Assembly (NCBI GenBank): GCA_964472095.1
Contig: CAYYIV010000012.1
Span: 55,080-119,079, forward strand
Length of the DNA: 64,000 nt
Source: Pelagibius sp964472095
GTDB taxonomy: Bacteria > Pseudomonadota > Alphaproteobacteria > Kiloniellales > Kiloniellaceae
Direction: 5' to 3'
The notes beneath the pieces are model-generated. The model ran no database searches. It was not told the origin of the DNA and was given only the letters and a program-made list of their open reading frames with translations. Positions 1 to 9,033 of this stretch are shown here, piece after piece (position 1 is the first letter of the stretch; each line of letters starts with the position of its first letter). The position numbers and the translations under genes were made by a program.

Positions 1-584
1 TGCAGGGCCAGCGCCAGTTCGAAGAGGGCGGCCGGCGGACCCTCGATCAGTTCGAGCTCGATTTCCGCCAGCGCCTCGCGGGCCCCCGCGGCCTCGATCT
101 CGCCGCGGTCGAAGGCAGCCTCGATCACCTTCAGCCGCCCGAAGGAATCGGTGCCGTTCAGCTCCATGACTTCGCGGTGGACCCGGGTGGTAAAAATCGG
201 GCGCAGCTCGCCCGGCAGCAGCAGGCCAAGGGTGGCACGGATCGCCGGATCGCCGACGAGTTCGGGCTGCGGCTCCAGCGAGGGGACCTCGGCTTCCCAC
301 TCTCCGCGGCTCAGCACGGCGGAGGCGGCGGTGTCGCCTGTCTTCACAGTCTGGATGAAGCGGGTGCCGTCGCGGCGGATGCGGAAGGCGAGGCCGCGTT
401 TGTGCAGCCGCAGGTCGGCGGTGTCGTAGTAGACGCTCTCCAGGTCCTTGATGCGCGGCGGCTCAGCCTCCGGGCCGCGCAACGGCGGCGCCTGCCAAAG
501 CCGTTCCAAGAGCTCCGGGTCGGCCCGCAATTTCAGCTCGGTTTCCACCGGAGCCGATGACTCTATCGTCACCTGCTTGACCAT
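1..584 (-). CDS. CYTH-domain protein (triphosphatase family), 3' end outside window
   Basis: N-terminal 194 residues of a CYTH-domain protein; the reading frame runs off the left edge. Visible family marks are the opening ETELKL (ExExK tunnel motif, about residues 14-19), YYDTADLRL, RIRRDG, QTVKTG and, near the cut, EIELELIEG. CYTH proteins are inorganic or nucleoside triphosphatases with a tunnel of acidic and basic residues. Longer members carry a C-terminal CHAD domain, which would lie beyond the edge. The start ATG is at 584-582. It is divergent from the SixA-like gene, with about 265 bp between them. Pairing of a CYTH/CHAD protein with a histidine phosphatase suggests a phosphate or polyphosphate theme, but that is inference. 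Confidence 0.85.
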   Translation of the reverse strand, partial: MVKQVTIESSAPVETELKLRADPELLERLWQAPPLRGPEAEPPRIKDLESVYYDTADLRLHKRGLAFRIRRDGTRFIQTVKTGDTAASAVLSRGEWEAEVPSLEPQPELVGDPAIRATLGLLLPGELRPIFTTRVHREVMELNGTDSFGRLKVIEAAFDRGEIEAAGAREALAEIELELIEGPPAALFELALAL

Positions 585-849
585 CCGCCGTCCGCCTCAC
601 GCCTGCGGCCGGGTTGGCCCCGGCATCCCGACCGGCCCGGCCGGGTCCGCGTGATTGCGCCCGGCTGCCCGTCATCAGGTCCCTGTATTCGGCCGGCGGT
701 GACGCCTAAGATCGCGACCCGCCGTGGCCTTTCTTCGTCGACGGTGTAGCTTCGCGAAAATGTCCCCGCTGCTGCAAGCGCCATATTATGACAGTTATGT
801 TGCAGGGGCCGGGCGTTTTGCCGGAGGAACAGGCAGGCTGGGAGTGGTG

Positions 850-1389
850 ATGCCGGAGTTGCTGCTGCTGCGGCACGCGAAATCGGATTGGCAGGACCGA
901 AGTCTTGACGACTTCGACCGTCCGCTGTCGCCGCGCGGCCGCCGGGCAGCCCCGCAGATGGGCCGTTTTCTGGCCGAACAGGGCCTGGAGCCGGACCTTG
1001 TCCTCTGTTCCCCGGCGCGGCGGGCGGTGGAAACTCTCGAGCTGCTCTTGACAGCGCTAGCATCGGCGCCTGAAATTAGTTATTTGAAGACACTCTATCT
1101 GGCGCCACCGAGCCGCTTGCTCGCCGTGCTGCGCCGCCAGAGCCAGGAACGCGGCCGTATCATGCTTGTCGGCCACAATCCGGGGCTGCACCGCCTGGCG
1201 CTGGAGCTTGCCGGGCGGCAGGGCGGGCCGGCCGGGCACCGATTGGCCGAGAAGTTCCCGACCGCCGCGCTGGCGCGGTTCCAGGTTGCCGAGTGGTCGA
1301 CCCTGGGGCAGGGTCCGGCAAAGCTGATGGGGTTCGTCGGTCCCCGGGATCTGACCGGGACCCGAGGCGAAGGGTGCGATAGCGAGTGA
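850..1389 (+). CDS. SixA-like histidine phosphatase
   Basis: A 179-residue histidine phosphatase superfamily protein. LLLLRHAKSDW at the N-terminus is the RHG-type catalytic motif (RHAK in the SixA branch). CSPARRAVETLELL is the second conserved block and LVGHNPGL carries the distal catalytic His. SixA enzymes remove phosphate from phosphohistidine; others in the branch act on small phosphoesters. I chose ATG 850 rather than the upstream in-frame ATG at 724, because GGAG at 841-844 sits at a good distance and RHG proteins begin just before this motif. The stop lies about 110 bp before the dehydratase start, so co-transcription is possible but not shown. Confidence 0.85.
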   Translation: MPELLLLRHAKSDWQDRSLDDFDRPLSPRGRRAAPQMGRFLAEQGLEPDLVLCSPARRAVETLELLLTALASAPEISYLKTLYLAPPSRLLAVLRRQSQERGRIMLVGHNPGLHRLALELAGRQGGPAGHRLAEKFPTAALARFQVAEWSTLGQGPAKLMGFVGPRDLTGTRGEGCDSE

Positions 1390-1487
1390 GGAGCAGTCCG
1401 CACACGGCGTCTTGCCGCGTGGGAAAAAATCGACGGAAGCGGCCCAGGGCGCGGGATTACCTGCCGGCTGTCTGCGATAGAAAATTC

Positions 1488-1494
1488 AGGAGGA
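1488..1494 (+). promoter_or_regulatory. Strong Shine-Dalgarno setting a GTG start
   Basis: AGGAGGA stands 8 nt before GTG 1503. It decides the dehydratase start: the frame is open back to 1386, but the 39 extra residues are basic, low-complexity and unlike the family. Confidence 0.7.
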
Positions 1495-1502
1495 AGTTAC
1501 CC

Positions 1503-3284
1503 GTGAAGATCACAAAGATGGACCGGCGTCTGCGCAGCCAAAGCTGGTTCAACGACCGGGAGAACCCCGGCATGACTGCGCTCTACCTGGAGCGCTACCT
1601 GAATTACGGCCTGACCCAGGAGGAACTGACCTCCGGCAAGCCGCTGATCGGCATCGCCCAGACCGGCAGCGATCTCTCGCCCTGCAACCGCGTCCACCTG
1701 GACCTTGCCCGCCGCATGCGCGACGGCATCCGCGATGCCGGCGGAGTCGCCTTCGAATTTCCGGTGCATCCGATCCAGGAGACCGGCCGGCGCCCGACGG
1801 CGGCGCTGGACCGCAACCTCGCCTATCTCGGCCTGGTGGAGATCCTGCACGGCTACCCGATCGACGGCGTCATCCTCACGACCGGTTGCGACAAGACCAC
1901 GCCGGCCTGCCTGATGGCGGCGGCCACCGTCGACATGCCGGCCATCGCGATCAACGGCGGGCCGATGCTCGACGGCCACTGGAACGGCAAGCTGGTCGGC
2001 TCCGGTACCGTGGTATGGGAGGCACGGCGCCTCTTTGCCACCGGCGAGATCGGCTACGACGAGTTTCTCTCCATGGCGGCTGCGGCGGCGCCCAGCCCCG
2101 GGCACTGCAACACCATGGGCACGGCGCTTTCCATGAACTCGCTGGCCGAGGCGCTCGGTATGATGCTGCCGGGCTGCGCGTCGATCCCGGCGCCCTACCG
2201 CGAGCGCGGCCAGATGGCCTACGAGACCGGCCGGCGCATCGTGCAGATGGTCTGGGAGGAACTGACACCTTCCAAGATCCTCACCCGCGCCGCCTTCGAG
2301 AACGCCATCGCCGTCAACTCCGCCATCGGCGGCTCCACCAACTGCCCGGTGCACGTCAACGCCATCGCCCGCCACATGGGCGTCGACCTGGTGATCGAGG
2401 ACTGGCAGACCCACGGCCACGACATTCCGCTGCTGGTCAATTGCCAGCCGGCGGGCGAACACCTCGGCGAAGGCTATCACCGCGCCGGCGGCCTGCCGGC
2501 GGTGATGGGCGAGTTGATCCGTGCCGGCAAGATCAACACCGGCGCCCTGACCGTCGCCGGCAAGACCATGGGCGAACTGCACAGCGATAGCGTGGCCAGC
2601 GACCGCGATGTGATTCGCGCCTACGACAACCCGATGATGGAGGAGGCCGGCTTCGTGGTGCTCGCCGGCAACCTCTTCGACGCGGCGATCATGAAGACCT
2701 CGGTGATCAGCCCCTCCTTCCGCGACCGCTACCTGTCGAAGCCGGGCCAGGAGAACATCTTCGAGGGGCGTGCCATTGTCTTCGAGGGGCCGGAGGACTA
2801 CCACCACCGCATCAACGACCCGGCTTTGCAGATCGACGAGAACTGCCTGCTGTTCGTGCGCGGCTGCGGGCCGATCGGCTATCCGGGCTCGGCCGAAGTG
2901 GTGAACATGCAGCCGCCCGACGCGCTCATCAAGGCAGGCATCTTCGAGTTGCCGACCATCGGCGATGGCCGTCAGAGCGGTACCTCCGGCAGCCCCTCGA
3001 TCCTCAATGCCTCGCCGGAATCGGCAGCGGGCTCTGGCCTGGCGATCCTCGAGACCGGCGACCGCGTGCGCATCGACCTCAACAACAGGCGCGTCGACCT
3101 GCTGCTCAGCGAAGCGGAGATTGCCGCGCGCTGGCAGGCCTACACGCCGGCGGAGGTGAAGAACCAGACCCCCTGGCAGGAGATGTACCGCGGCGCGGTC
3201 GGTCAGCTCGCCTCCGGCGGCTGCCTGGAGCCGGCCACCCACTACCACCAGGTGGTGAAGCAACTGCCCCGGCATTCGCATTGA
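1503..3284 (+). CDS. IlvD/Edd-family sugar-acid dehydratase
   Basis: A 593-residue member of the IlvD/Edd iron-sulfur dehydratases, close in length and sequence to the sugar-acid branch (arabinonate/xylonate dehydratases) rather than to IlvD itself. The cluster-binding motif TTGCDKTTPA lies near residue 130; GHCNTMGTA, SAIGGSTNCPVH, RGCGPIGYPG and DGRQSGTSGSPSI follow in family order. Such enzymes dehydrate an aldonic acid to a 2-keto-3-deoxy acid. The next gene, an SDR dehydrogenase resembling 2-keto-3-deoxy-L-fuconate dehydrogenases, would fit as the next step. The exact sugar acid cannot be read from sequence. Start GTG 1503 is set by AGGAGGA 8 nt upstream. Confidence 0.88.
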   Translation: MKITKMDRRLRSQSWFNDRENPGMTALYLERYLNYGLTQEELTSGKPLIGIAQTGSDLSPCNRVHLDLARRMRDGIRDAGGVAFEFPVHPIQETGRRPTAALDRNLAYLGLVEILHGYPIDGVILTTGCDKTTPACLMAAATVDMPAIAINGGPMLDGHWNGKLVGSGTVVWEARRLFATGEIGYDEFLSMAAAAAPSPGHCNTMGTALSMNSLAEALGMMLPGCASIPAPYRERGQMAYETGRRIVQMVWEELTPSKILTRAAFENAIAVNSAIGGSTNCPVHVNAIARHMGVDLVIEDWQTHGHDIPLLVNCQPAGEHLGEGYHRAGGLPAVMGELIRAGKINTGALTVAGKTMGELHSDSVASDRDVIRAYDNPMMEEAGFVVLAGNLFDAAIMKTSVISPSFRDRYLSKPGQENIFEGRAIVFEGPEDYHHRINDPALQIDENCLLFVRGCGPIGYPGSAEVVNMQPPDALIKAGIFELPTIGDGRQSGTSGSPSILNASPESAAGSGLAILETGDRVRIDLNNRRVDLLLSEAEIAARWQAYTPAEVKNQTPWQEMYRGAVGQLASGGCLEPATHYHQVVKQLPRHSH

Positions 3285-3385
3285 CGCTGTCACATTGAAG
3301 CAATCGCTGGAGCGTAGTATCCGGTAAGCCTTCGCGCCGCCGGCTGCGCGCCTGCGCCAACACTGAAAAACAGGGAGCGGACACG

Positions 3386-4126
3386 ATGGGGGACAGCCTG
3401 GCGGGCAAGCGGGCGCTGGTGACGGCGGCGGCGCAGGGCATCGGGCGGGCGACGGCGCTCGCCTTCGCGGCCGAAGGTGCGGAGGTTATGGCGACCGACA
3501 TCAACCTCGACCGGCTGGAGGAGCTCGCCGGCACGCCAGGGATCTCCGTCAGGCGCCTCGACGTGCTCGACGCCCAGGCGGTGAATTCCCTGGCCGCCGA
3601 GATGCCGCCGCTCGACGTGCTCTGCAACGTCGCCGGCTATGTGCATCACGGCTCCATCCTGGACTGTCCGGAGGAGGACTGGGATTTCTCCTTCGACCTC
3701 AACGTGAAGTCGATGTACCGCATGATCCGCGCCTTCCTGCCGCCCATGCTGGACGCCGCCGGCGGCTCCATCGTCAACATGGCTTCGGTGGCTTCCTCGT
3801 TGCGCGGCCTGCCCAACCGCTGCGTCTACGGCGCCAGCAAGGCGGCAGTCATCGGGCTCACCAAGTCGGTGGCGGCGGATTACATCCAGCAGGGCATCCG
3901 CTGCAACTGCATCTGCCCCGGCACCATCGAATCGCCTTCGCTGGACGAGCGCATCAATGCCTTTGCCGACCCGGTGGCCGCGCGCAAGGCCTTCATCGCC
4001 CGCCAGCCCATCGGCCGCCTCGGCACGGCGGAGGAGATCGCCGGCATGGCGGTCTACCTGGCCAGCGACGTTGCCGCCTACACCACCGGCACCGCGATGA
4101 TCGTCGACGGCGGCGTGACGCTGTAG
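3386..4126 (+). CDS. SDR dehydrogenase, BDH2/DHRS6-like
   Basis: A 246-residue short-chain dehydrogenase. TAAAQGIG (residues about 13-20) is the NAD-binding glycine motif, and DINLDRL follows strand 2, where an Asp favours NAD. NVAGYVHHG, the catalytic Ser in NMASVASS, YGASK (Tyr-xxx-Lys) and RCNCICPGTI complete the fold. The sequence closely follows human BDH2/DHRS6 as I remember it, a branch that also includes bacterial 2-keto-3-deoxy-L-fuconate dehydrogenases. With the sugar-acid dehydratase just upstream, oxidation of a 2-keto-3-deoxy sugar acid is the best guess; 3-hydroxybutyrate or 4-hydroxyproline-type substrates are alternatives. Confidence 0.88.
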   Translation: MGDSLAGKRALVTAAAQGIGRATALAFAAEGAEVMATDINLDRLEELAGTPGISVRRLDVLDAQAVNSLAAEMPPLDVLCNVAGYVHHGSILDCPEEDWDFSFDLNVKSMYRMIRAFLPPMLDAAGGSIVNMASVASSLRGLPNRCVYGASKAAVIGLTKSVAADYIQQGIRCNCICPGTIESPSLDERINAFADPVAARKAFIARQPIGRLGTAEEIAGMAVYLASDVAAYTTGTAMIVDGGVTL

Positions 4127-4160
4127 AGCTTTCGGCAATGCGCCGGAATGCTGTTGTGCG

Positions 4161-4203
4161 TGCTTCGAGACGCCTGCTTGCGCGGGCTCCCCAGCATGAA
4201 GGA
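4161..4203. repeat. Partial dispersed repeat (TTCGAGACGCC family)
   Basis: TTCGAGACGCC, a short variable loop, then GGGCTCCCCAGCATGAAGG. The same layout, TTCGAGACGCC ... GGCTCCTCA..ATGAGG, occurs as two inverted copies at 53551-53662. The copy here is a single decayed arm. It lies in the gap 4127-4286, which otherwise shows only the ribosome site GAAGG for the next gene. Confidence 0.6.
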
Positions 4204-4286
4204 TAGCGGTTCAATTGGAGTTTCGACGATGCTCTTGATGGATGGGCCGGAGGCGATAATGCGGGCTTCATTCGAAGGTTGGATGC

Positions 4287-5045
4287 ATGGCTCTTTACGA
4301 CAGCATCGGATGTAGCTACGCGGGGTTTCGTCGGCCGGATCACCGGATCGCATCGGCTATCGATGCGGCGCTCGGAGACGCCACGAGCGTGGTGAACATC
4401 GGCGCCGGGACTGGCTCATATGAACCGCTCGGCCGAACTGTGCTGGCGGTTGAACCATCCGAAGTGATGATACGGCAACGTCCCGCAGGTGCAGCACCCT
4501 GTCTACGGGGATCGGCGGAGGCGCTGCCTCTGGAAACCGCCTCTGTCGATGCGGCAATGGCGATTCTCACCATTCATCATTGGACAGACCTTGATCGCGG
4601 TCTCGGTGAGATGGCGCGGGTAGCACGGAAGCGTGCCGTTCTGCTGACATGGGTTCCTGATGCCGCGCCATTCTGGCTGACGGAAGACTATTTTCCCGAG
4701 ATAGCGGCCCACGACCGCAAGATTTTCCCCAGTTCCGCCGCCCTCAGCGCGATGCTGGAACGCACGATCGGGCCGGTGCATATGGTGCCGGTTCCCATCC
4801 CGCATGATTGCATCGACGGCCTCCTCTGCGCTTATTGGCGCAGGCCGGAATCCTACCTCAGCGCCGAAGTACGAAGCGCCATGTCCAGCTTCGCGCGGAT
4901 AGATGCCGGGGCGGGCTTGGCAAGGCTCCGCGCCGACCTGTCAAGCGGGCGCTGGGCTGAGCGTAACCGTCATCTCTTGGCTCTGGATACGCTGGATTTA
5001 GGCTACCGCATCGTTTGTTGCGAAATTGGCGGCAAGCACGGCTAA
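4287..5045 (+). CDS. Class I SAM-dependent methyltransferase
   Basis: A 252-residue methyltransferase-domain protein. VVNIGAGTGSYEP (about residues 35-47) is the SAM-binding motif I; AVEPSEVMI is the acidic strand-2 loop; GSAEALPLETASVDAAMAILTIHHWTD holds motifs II-III of the UbiE/BioC-like fold, given here as position about 75-100. The rest is helical and variable, so the substrate cannot be named. It stands alone between an SDR gene and a convergent methyltransferase of another class. Its third-codon GC is lower than its neighbours, which may indicate transfer. Start ATG 4287 follows GAAGG at 8 nt. Confidence 0.82.
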   Translation: MALYDSIGCSYAGFRRPDHRIASAIDAALGDATSVVNIGAGTGSYEPLGRTVLAVEPSEVMIRQRPAGAAPCLRGSAEALPLETASVDAAMAILTIHHWTDLDRGLGEMARVARKRAVLLTWVPDAAPFWLTEDYFPEIAAHDRKIFPSSAALSAMLERTIGPVHMVPVPIPHDCIDGLLCAYWRRPESYLSAEVRSAMSSFARIDAGAGLARLRADLSSGRWAERNRHLLALDTLDLGYRIVCCEIGGKHG

Positions 5046-5120
5046 ACGCACCACCCCCGCGCGCGCGTCTCGAAGGTCGCACGGCGTCGCTGCAGCGATG
5101 CTCGAGGGCCTGTTTGCCTG

Positions 5121-6056
5121 CTACAACGCGTCCTGGTAGTGGTCGCGGGCGGAGACCGCAGTGCGGATGTGCTCGACCGTGAGGCCGCAGCAGCCGCCGA
5201 TGATCTGCGCGCCGGCCTCCATCCATTCGGCATAGAATTGCTCCAGGCGCGCCGGCGAGATGACGTCGTGGAAATGCCAGTCGGGCATCTCGAAGTAGCC
5301 GCTGTCGGGATAGGCCGTCAGCGGCCCGTGGAAGCGCTTGCGGATCCGGGCCAGGGCAGCGCCGGTGATCTCGGCGCCGCTGTGCATGCAGCCGGCGGCA
5401 TCGATACCCTGCTCGGGGATCATGTCGACGATCCTGCCGAGGGGGACGTCGGCCTCGCTGAAGTAGCTCAGCAGGCTGCCGTCGGCGCCACGCCGCGCCG
5501 AGAGGCCGAACCACACCGGCAGGCCGGTCGCCAGCGCCGCCTCGACCGCCAGCGGTGTGCGCGTCGGATGGTACATCATCTCCAGCAGAAGCAGATCGAC
5601 TCCGGTGTCCTTGAGGATTGCGGCCAGCTCGTGGAAGGACTCCGCCGCTTCCGCCTCCGTCGGCAGGGCGGCGGGTCTCGGGACCCGGTCGCTCGCGAGG
5701 TAGACCGTGTGCGAGAGCGAGCCGGCGACCACCACGTCGTGGTCCGCGGCGTCGCGGGCGCGCAGGGCGGCCTCCACCGCGGCGCGGTTGATCTCTGCCA
5801 CCTTGTCGCCGTAGCCGGCCTGCTGCAGCACCACCCGGGAGGAGGCGAAGGTGTTGGCGGTGATGACCTCAGCTCCGGCGGCGATGTAGTCGCTGTGGAT
5901 CTCCGTCAGCAGGGCCTGGTTGCCGAGACTCGCCACGCCGCACCAGGCGGAAGGGTCCATGGCGACGCCGCGGCGCTGCAGCTCGGTACCGGTGGCGCCG
6001 TCGAGGATTACGATGTCACCATCGTCGAGGCGCTTCTTCAGGGCTGCGTAGGGCAT
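5121..6056 (-). CDS. Homocysteine S-methyltransferase family protein
   Basis: A 311-residue single-domain homocysteine S-methyltransferase. DGATGTELQRRG opens the barrel, ITANTFASSR is the second block, AAGCMHSG holds the first zinc Cys, and IIGGCCG near residue 290 gives the zinc-binding Cys pair. Family members transfer methyl groups from S-methylmethionine, betaine or similar donors to homocysteine. The donor is not evident here; a second, different member is cut by the right edge at 63375. Start ATG 6056 is chosen over an in-frame ATG at 6119 because the conserved protein begins at MPYAAL. It is followed on the same strand by nothing closely spaced; the EamA gene lies upstream. Confidence 0.85.
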   Translation of the reverse strand: MPYAALKKRLDDGDIVILDGATGTELQRRGVAMDPSAWCGVASLGNQALLTEIHSDYIAAGAEVITANTFASSRVVLQQAGYGDKVAEINRAAVEAALRARDAADHDVVVAGSLSHTVYLASDRVPRPAALPTEAEAAESFHELAAILKDTGVDLLLLEMMYHPTRTPLAVEAALATGLPVWFGLSARRGADGSLLSYFSEADVPLGRIVDMIPEQGIDAAGCMHSGAEITGAALARIRKRFHGPLTAYPDSGYFEMPDWHFHDVISPARLEQFYAEWMEAGAQIIGGCCGLTVEHIRTAVSARDHYQDAL

Positions 6057-6134
6057 GGTCCGGCTCTCTTGAAGTCCTTGCGGCGGCGCATCTTGCTTGC
6101 AAAGGCCGTGTCCCGGCAAGGTTGACGGTACCGG

Positions 6135-7058
6135 TCAGCGCTCCGGCAGGGCGGAGGGAGGCTTGCCTGGCTTTACCTTGCGCTCGCGGTAGAGCAGGTA
6201 GAGCCCGCTCGACAGCACCACGCCGGCGCCGATCAGGGTCCAGAGGTCGGGGAAGTCGCCGAACACCAGGTAGCCGAGCAGGATCATCGGCAGCAGCTGG
6301 ATGTAGTTGAAGGGCGCCAGGATGGGCGCCGGGGCGAGGCGGTGCGCCAGGATCAGCATCCAGTGGCCGAAACCGCCGAAGGCGCCCAGACAGAGCATCA
6401 GCAGGACGCCCTCGAGGTCCGGGGTCTTCCAGAAGAAGGGCACCAGCGGGGTGATCGCCACGGCGCCGATGAGGGCGCTGTAAAACTGCGTGGTCACCGC
6501 CCGGTCGACCCCGGCCAGCTTGCGGGTGGTGATCTGGTAGCCGGCGCCGAAGAGAGCGCAGAGCAGCGACAGCCCGGCCGCCCAGTGGACCAGGCCGAGG
6601 CCCGGGCGGATCACGATGAGGACGCCGAAGAAGCCGATGATGACGGCGGCCCAGCGGCGCGGCCCGATGTGCTCGCCGAGCAACGGTATGGCCAGCACCG
6701 CGACCATGAGCGGCGCCGAGAACATGATTGCGGAGGTCTCCGCCAGCTGCAGGTACTGCAGCGCGGCGAAGTTGGCGCAGGTCGAGCCGAAGAGGAGCAG
6801 CGAGCGGATCACCTGCAGTCCTGGGCTCTGGCTCTGCAGCAGGCTGCGGCCGTGGCGTGGTAGCAGGATCACGGCGGCGAGAAGCACGTGGCCGACATAG
6901 CGCGCCCAGACCACCTGCGCGGTCGGGTAGGTCTGCACCAGGTACTTGGCCGTGGTGTCGAGCAGCGAGAAGATACAGAAGGCCGCGATGATCAGCAGGA
7001 TGCCGCGCAGGGGCTCGTGGCTGATCGGCTCGATGCTGAAGGAACGCGGGGCGGCCAT
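6135..7058 (-). CDS. EamA/DMT-family inner-membrane transporter
   Basis: A 307-residue protein with about ten hydrophobic helices in two EamA repeats, typical for drug/metabolite transporters. FSLLDTTAKYL in the first helix, ARYVGHVLL and LLGEHIGPRRWAAVIIGFFG are familiar DMT signatures, with a repeat unit beginning near residue 160. The substrate is unknown; many members export amino acids or metabolites. It lies upstream of the homocysteine methyltransferase-like gene on the same strand with a gap of about 78 bp, so a shared transcript is possible. A charged C-terminal tail follows the last helix. Confidence 0.88.
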   Translation of the reverse strand: MAAPRSFSIEPISHEPLRGILLIIAAFCIFSLLDTTAKYLVQTYPTAQVVWARYVGHVLLAAVILLPRHGRSLLQSQSPGLQVIRSLLLFGSTCANFAALQYLQLAETSAIMFSAPLMVAVLAIPLLGEHIGPRRWAAVIIGFFGVLIVIRPGLGLVHWAAGLSLLCALFGAGYQITTRKLAGVDRAVTTQFYSALIGAVAITPLVPFFWKTPDLEGVLLMLCLGAFGGFGHWMLILAHRLAPAPILAPFNYIQLLPMILLGYLVFGDFPDLWTLIGAGVVLSSGLYLLYRERKVKPGKPPSALPER

Positions 7059-7247
7059 GGGGAAGCGGCTGGGCTCACGGCTGATGAGTCAGGGGGAGGC
7101 GGGCGCAATGTTACCGCTGTCCATGCTAGTCGCCGCGGACCGCCGATGACACCCCCATCTCCGCAGGCCTTCCATGCCGAAAGCGGGCAGCCGGGGTCTG
7201 GCCGCGGCGCTGGACGCCCGCGGCCAACTGCCGTACATCCATAGCCC

Positions 7248-8108
7248 ATGAACCAGACCGAATCGCATGCCTCCTTCCGCTACCTGGCGCCCCAGGCGGC
7301 AGCCGCCCCGGTGGTCTTCGACAGCCCGCACAGCGGCGCCGACTATCCCGACGATTTCGGCAGCATCGCCCCGCTGTCGGTGCTTCGCCGCGGCGAAGAT
7401 GCCTTCGTCGACGAGCTCTTCGGCTCCGCGCCGCGGCACGGCGCGCCGCTGATCGCCGCCCGTTTCCCGCGCATTTACATCGACCCGAACCGCGATCTCA
7501 TCGACCTCGATCCCGCCATGCTGGACGGGCCCTGGCCCGAGCCGCTGACGCCGAGCCGCAAGACCGAGCTGGGCGTCGGCCTGATTTGGCGTATCATGCC
7601 GCCGGATTTGCGACTCTACGACCGCCTGCTCAGCGTGGCGGAGGTGCGCGGCCGTATCGAGCGCTGCTGGAAGCCCTACCACCAGGCCGTAGCGGCGGCG
7701 ATCGACGAAACCCATCGCCGCTTCGGCAAGGTCTGGCACGTCAACTGCCACTCCATGCCGGCGACGGGCAATGCCGCCAGCGAGGACGGACCGGTCGCCC
7801 GCGCCGAGTTCGTCCTCGGCGATCGCGACGGCACCACTTGCGAGCCCGCCTTCACCGCCTTCGTCGCCGGCCAGCTGCGCGCTATGGGCTACGACGTGAA
7901 GATCAACGAGCCCTACAAGGGTGTCGAGCTGGTGCGCCGCTACTCCGATCCGGCGCGCGGTCGGCACAGCCTGCAGCTCGAGGTCAACCGCAAGCTCTAT
8001 ATGGACGAGAAGCGCATCGAGAAGACCCCCGGCTTCAGCGAGCTGCAGGCCAACCTGGACAAAGTGGTGGCCGCGATCTGCCGCTACGCCAGCGAAAACG
8101 CCGGCTGA
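7248..8108 (+). CDS. N-formylglutamate amidohydrolase family protein
   Basis: A 286-residue FGase-family protein. VVFDSPHSGADYP is the N-terminal metal-site block, YIDPNRDLIDLD and VWHVNCHSMP (about residue 165) supply further conserved His and Asp, and HSLQLEVNRKLYMDE is the C-terminal block. The family contains HutG-type N-formylglutamate deformylases of histidine breakdown, but no other hut gene is in the window, so the true substrate may be another N-formyl or N-acyl amino acid. It is divergent from the EamA gene, with about 190 bp between. Confidence 0.82.
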   Translation: MNQTESHASFRYLAPQAAAAPVVFDSPHSGADYPDDFGSIAPLSVLRRGEDAFVDELFGSAPRHGAPLIAARFPRIYIDPNRDLIDLDPAMLDGPWPEPLTPSRKTELGVGLIWRIMPPDLRLYDRLLSVAEVRGRIERCWKPYHQAVAAAIDETHRRFGKVWHVNCHSMPATGNAASEDGPVARAEFVLGDRDGTTCEPAFTAFVAGQLRAMGYDVKINEPYKGVELVRRYSDPARGRHSLQLEVNRKLYMDEKRIEKTPGFSELQANLDKVVAAICRYASENAG

Positions 8109-8165
8109 GGTTCTGCCTCGCCTGCCTTCGTCCTTGCCGCTGAAGCATAGACCCTCGCTGCGTCC

Positions 8166-8957
8166 CTACCAGCTGTTGCGCAGCTCGCGCAGCTTCAGGA
8201 AGACCTCTTTCGGGCTCGGCTGCTCCGACAGGTCGGGGAAGGCCTCGCGCAGGCGGGCGATGACCGTCGGGCTGTGCAGGCGGAAGAAGGTGTTGATCTC
8301 CTTCTCCTGCGCCAGGGTCGTCACCAGGGCGCGCCCGGTGTCCTGATCGTCGACTTCGGTGAGCAACGACTCCGCCTTGGCATTGTCCGGCTCGCGGTCG
8401 AGGGTGAAGCGCAGGTTGTTGGCGATGTAGTCGTGGCCGGGGTAGACCAGCGTCGCCTCGGGCAGCTTCGAGAGCTGCTCGGCAAAGGTGTGATAGAGCT
8501 CGTTCGGGTGGCCGCCGTTGTGGCAGTTGCCCGCGCCGGCGTTGAACAGCGTATCGCCGCAGAAAAGCCCCGGCTGGTCGGTCCGTGAGAGCAGGCAGAC
8601 GTGGCTCATGGTGTGGCCCGGCGTGTCGAGCACTTCCAGTTCCACGGTCTTGCCGACCTTCACCACGTCGCCGGCGCCGAGGCCGCGGTCCATGCCGGGG
8701 ATGCGGTCGTGCGCGTTCCTGTGCGCCAGGATCTTCGCGCCGGTCGCCGCCACCATGGCTTTGTTGCCACCGATGTGGTCGCCGTGCTCATGGGTGTTGA
8801 GGATCTGGGTGATCTCCCAGCCGCGCTCCTTTGCTGAGGCCAGGCACTTCTTGTGGTCGAGCGGATCGATCGCCAGCGCCTCGCCGCTTTCCGGGCAGGC
8901 GATCAGGTAGTTGAAATTGCGATAGGCGTTTGCGGTCCAGATCTGCTCGACGATCAT
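8166..8957 (-). CDS. gloB: Hydroxyacylglutathione hydrolase (glyoxalase II)
   Basis: A 263-residue metallo-beta-lactamase fold protein. THEHGDHIGG (about residue 54) is the binuclear zinc motif, followed by LDTPGHTMSHVC, FCGDTLFNAGAGN and VYPGHDY with the remaining metal ligands; the C-terminal glyoxalase II helical domain (residues about 170-255) includes LDREPDN and INTFFRLHSP. It hydrolyses S-D-lactoylglutathione to D-lactate and glutathione in methylglyoxal detoxification. ATG 8957 is preferred to ATG 8996 because GGAGAAAC lies just upstream and the family starts at this point. Confidence 0.93.
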   Translation of the reverse strand: MIVEQIWTANAYRNFNYLIACPESGEALAIDPLDHKKCLASAKERGWEITQILNTHEHGDHIGGNKAMVAATGAKILAHRNAHDRIPGMDRGLGAGDVVKVGKTVELEVLDTPGHTMSHVCLLSRTDQPGLFCGDTLFNAGAGNCHNGGHPNELYHTFAEQLSKLPEATLVYPGHDYIANNLRFTLDREPDNAKAESLLTEVDDQDTGRALVTTLAQEKEINTFFRLHSPTVIARLREAFPDLSEQPSPKEVFLKLRELRNSW

Positions 8958-9033
8958 GTGGCGTTTCTCCTGGCGATCAATCTCGGTTCCCACCATAGAA
9001 GATCGAGGCCGCCGCCGCCATCGGCGCAGCGAC

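Noticed and set aside
1497..3293. Long minus-strand open frame over the dehydratase gene (598 codons)
   Set aside because: Antisense shadow of a GC-rich gene; low-complexity His/Ala/Arg-rich translation with no domain.
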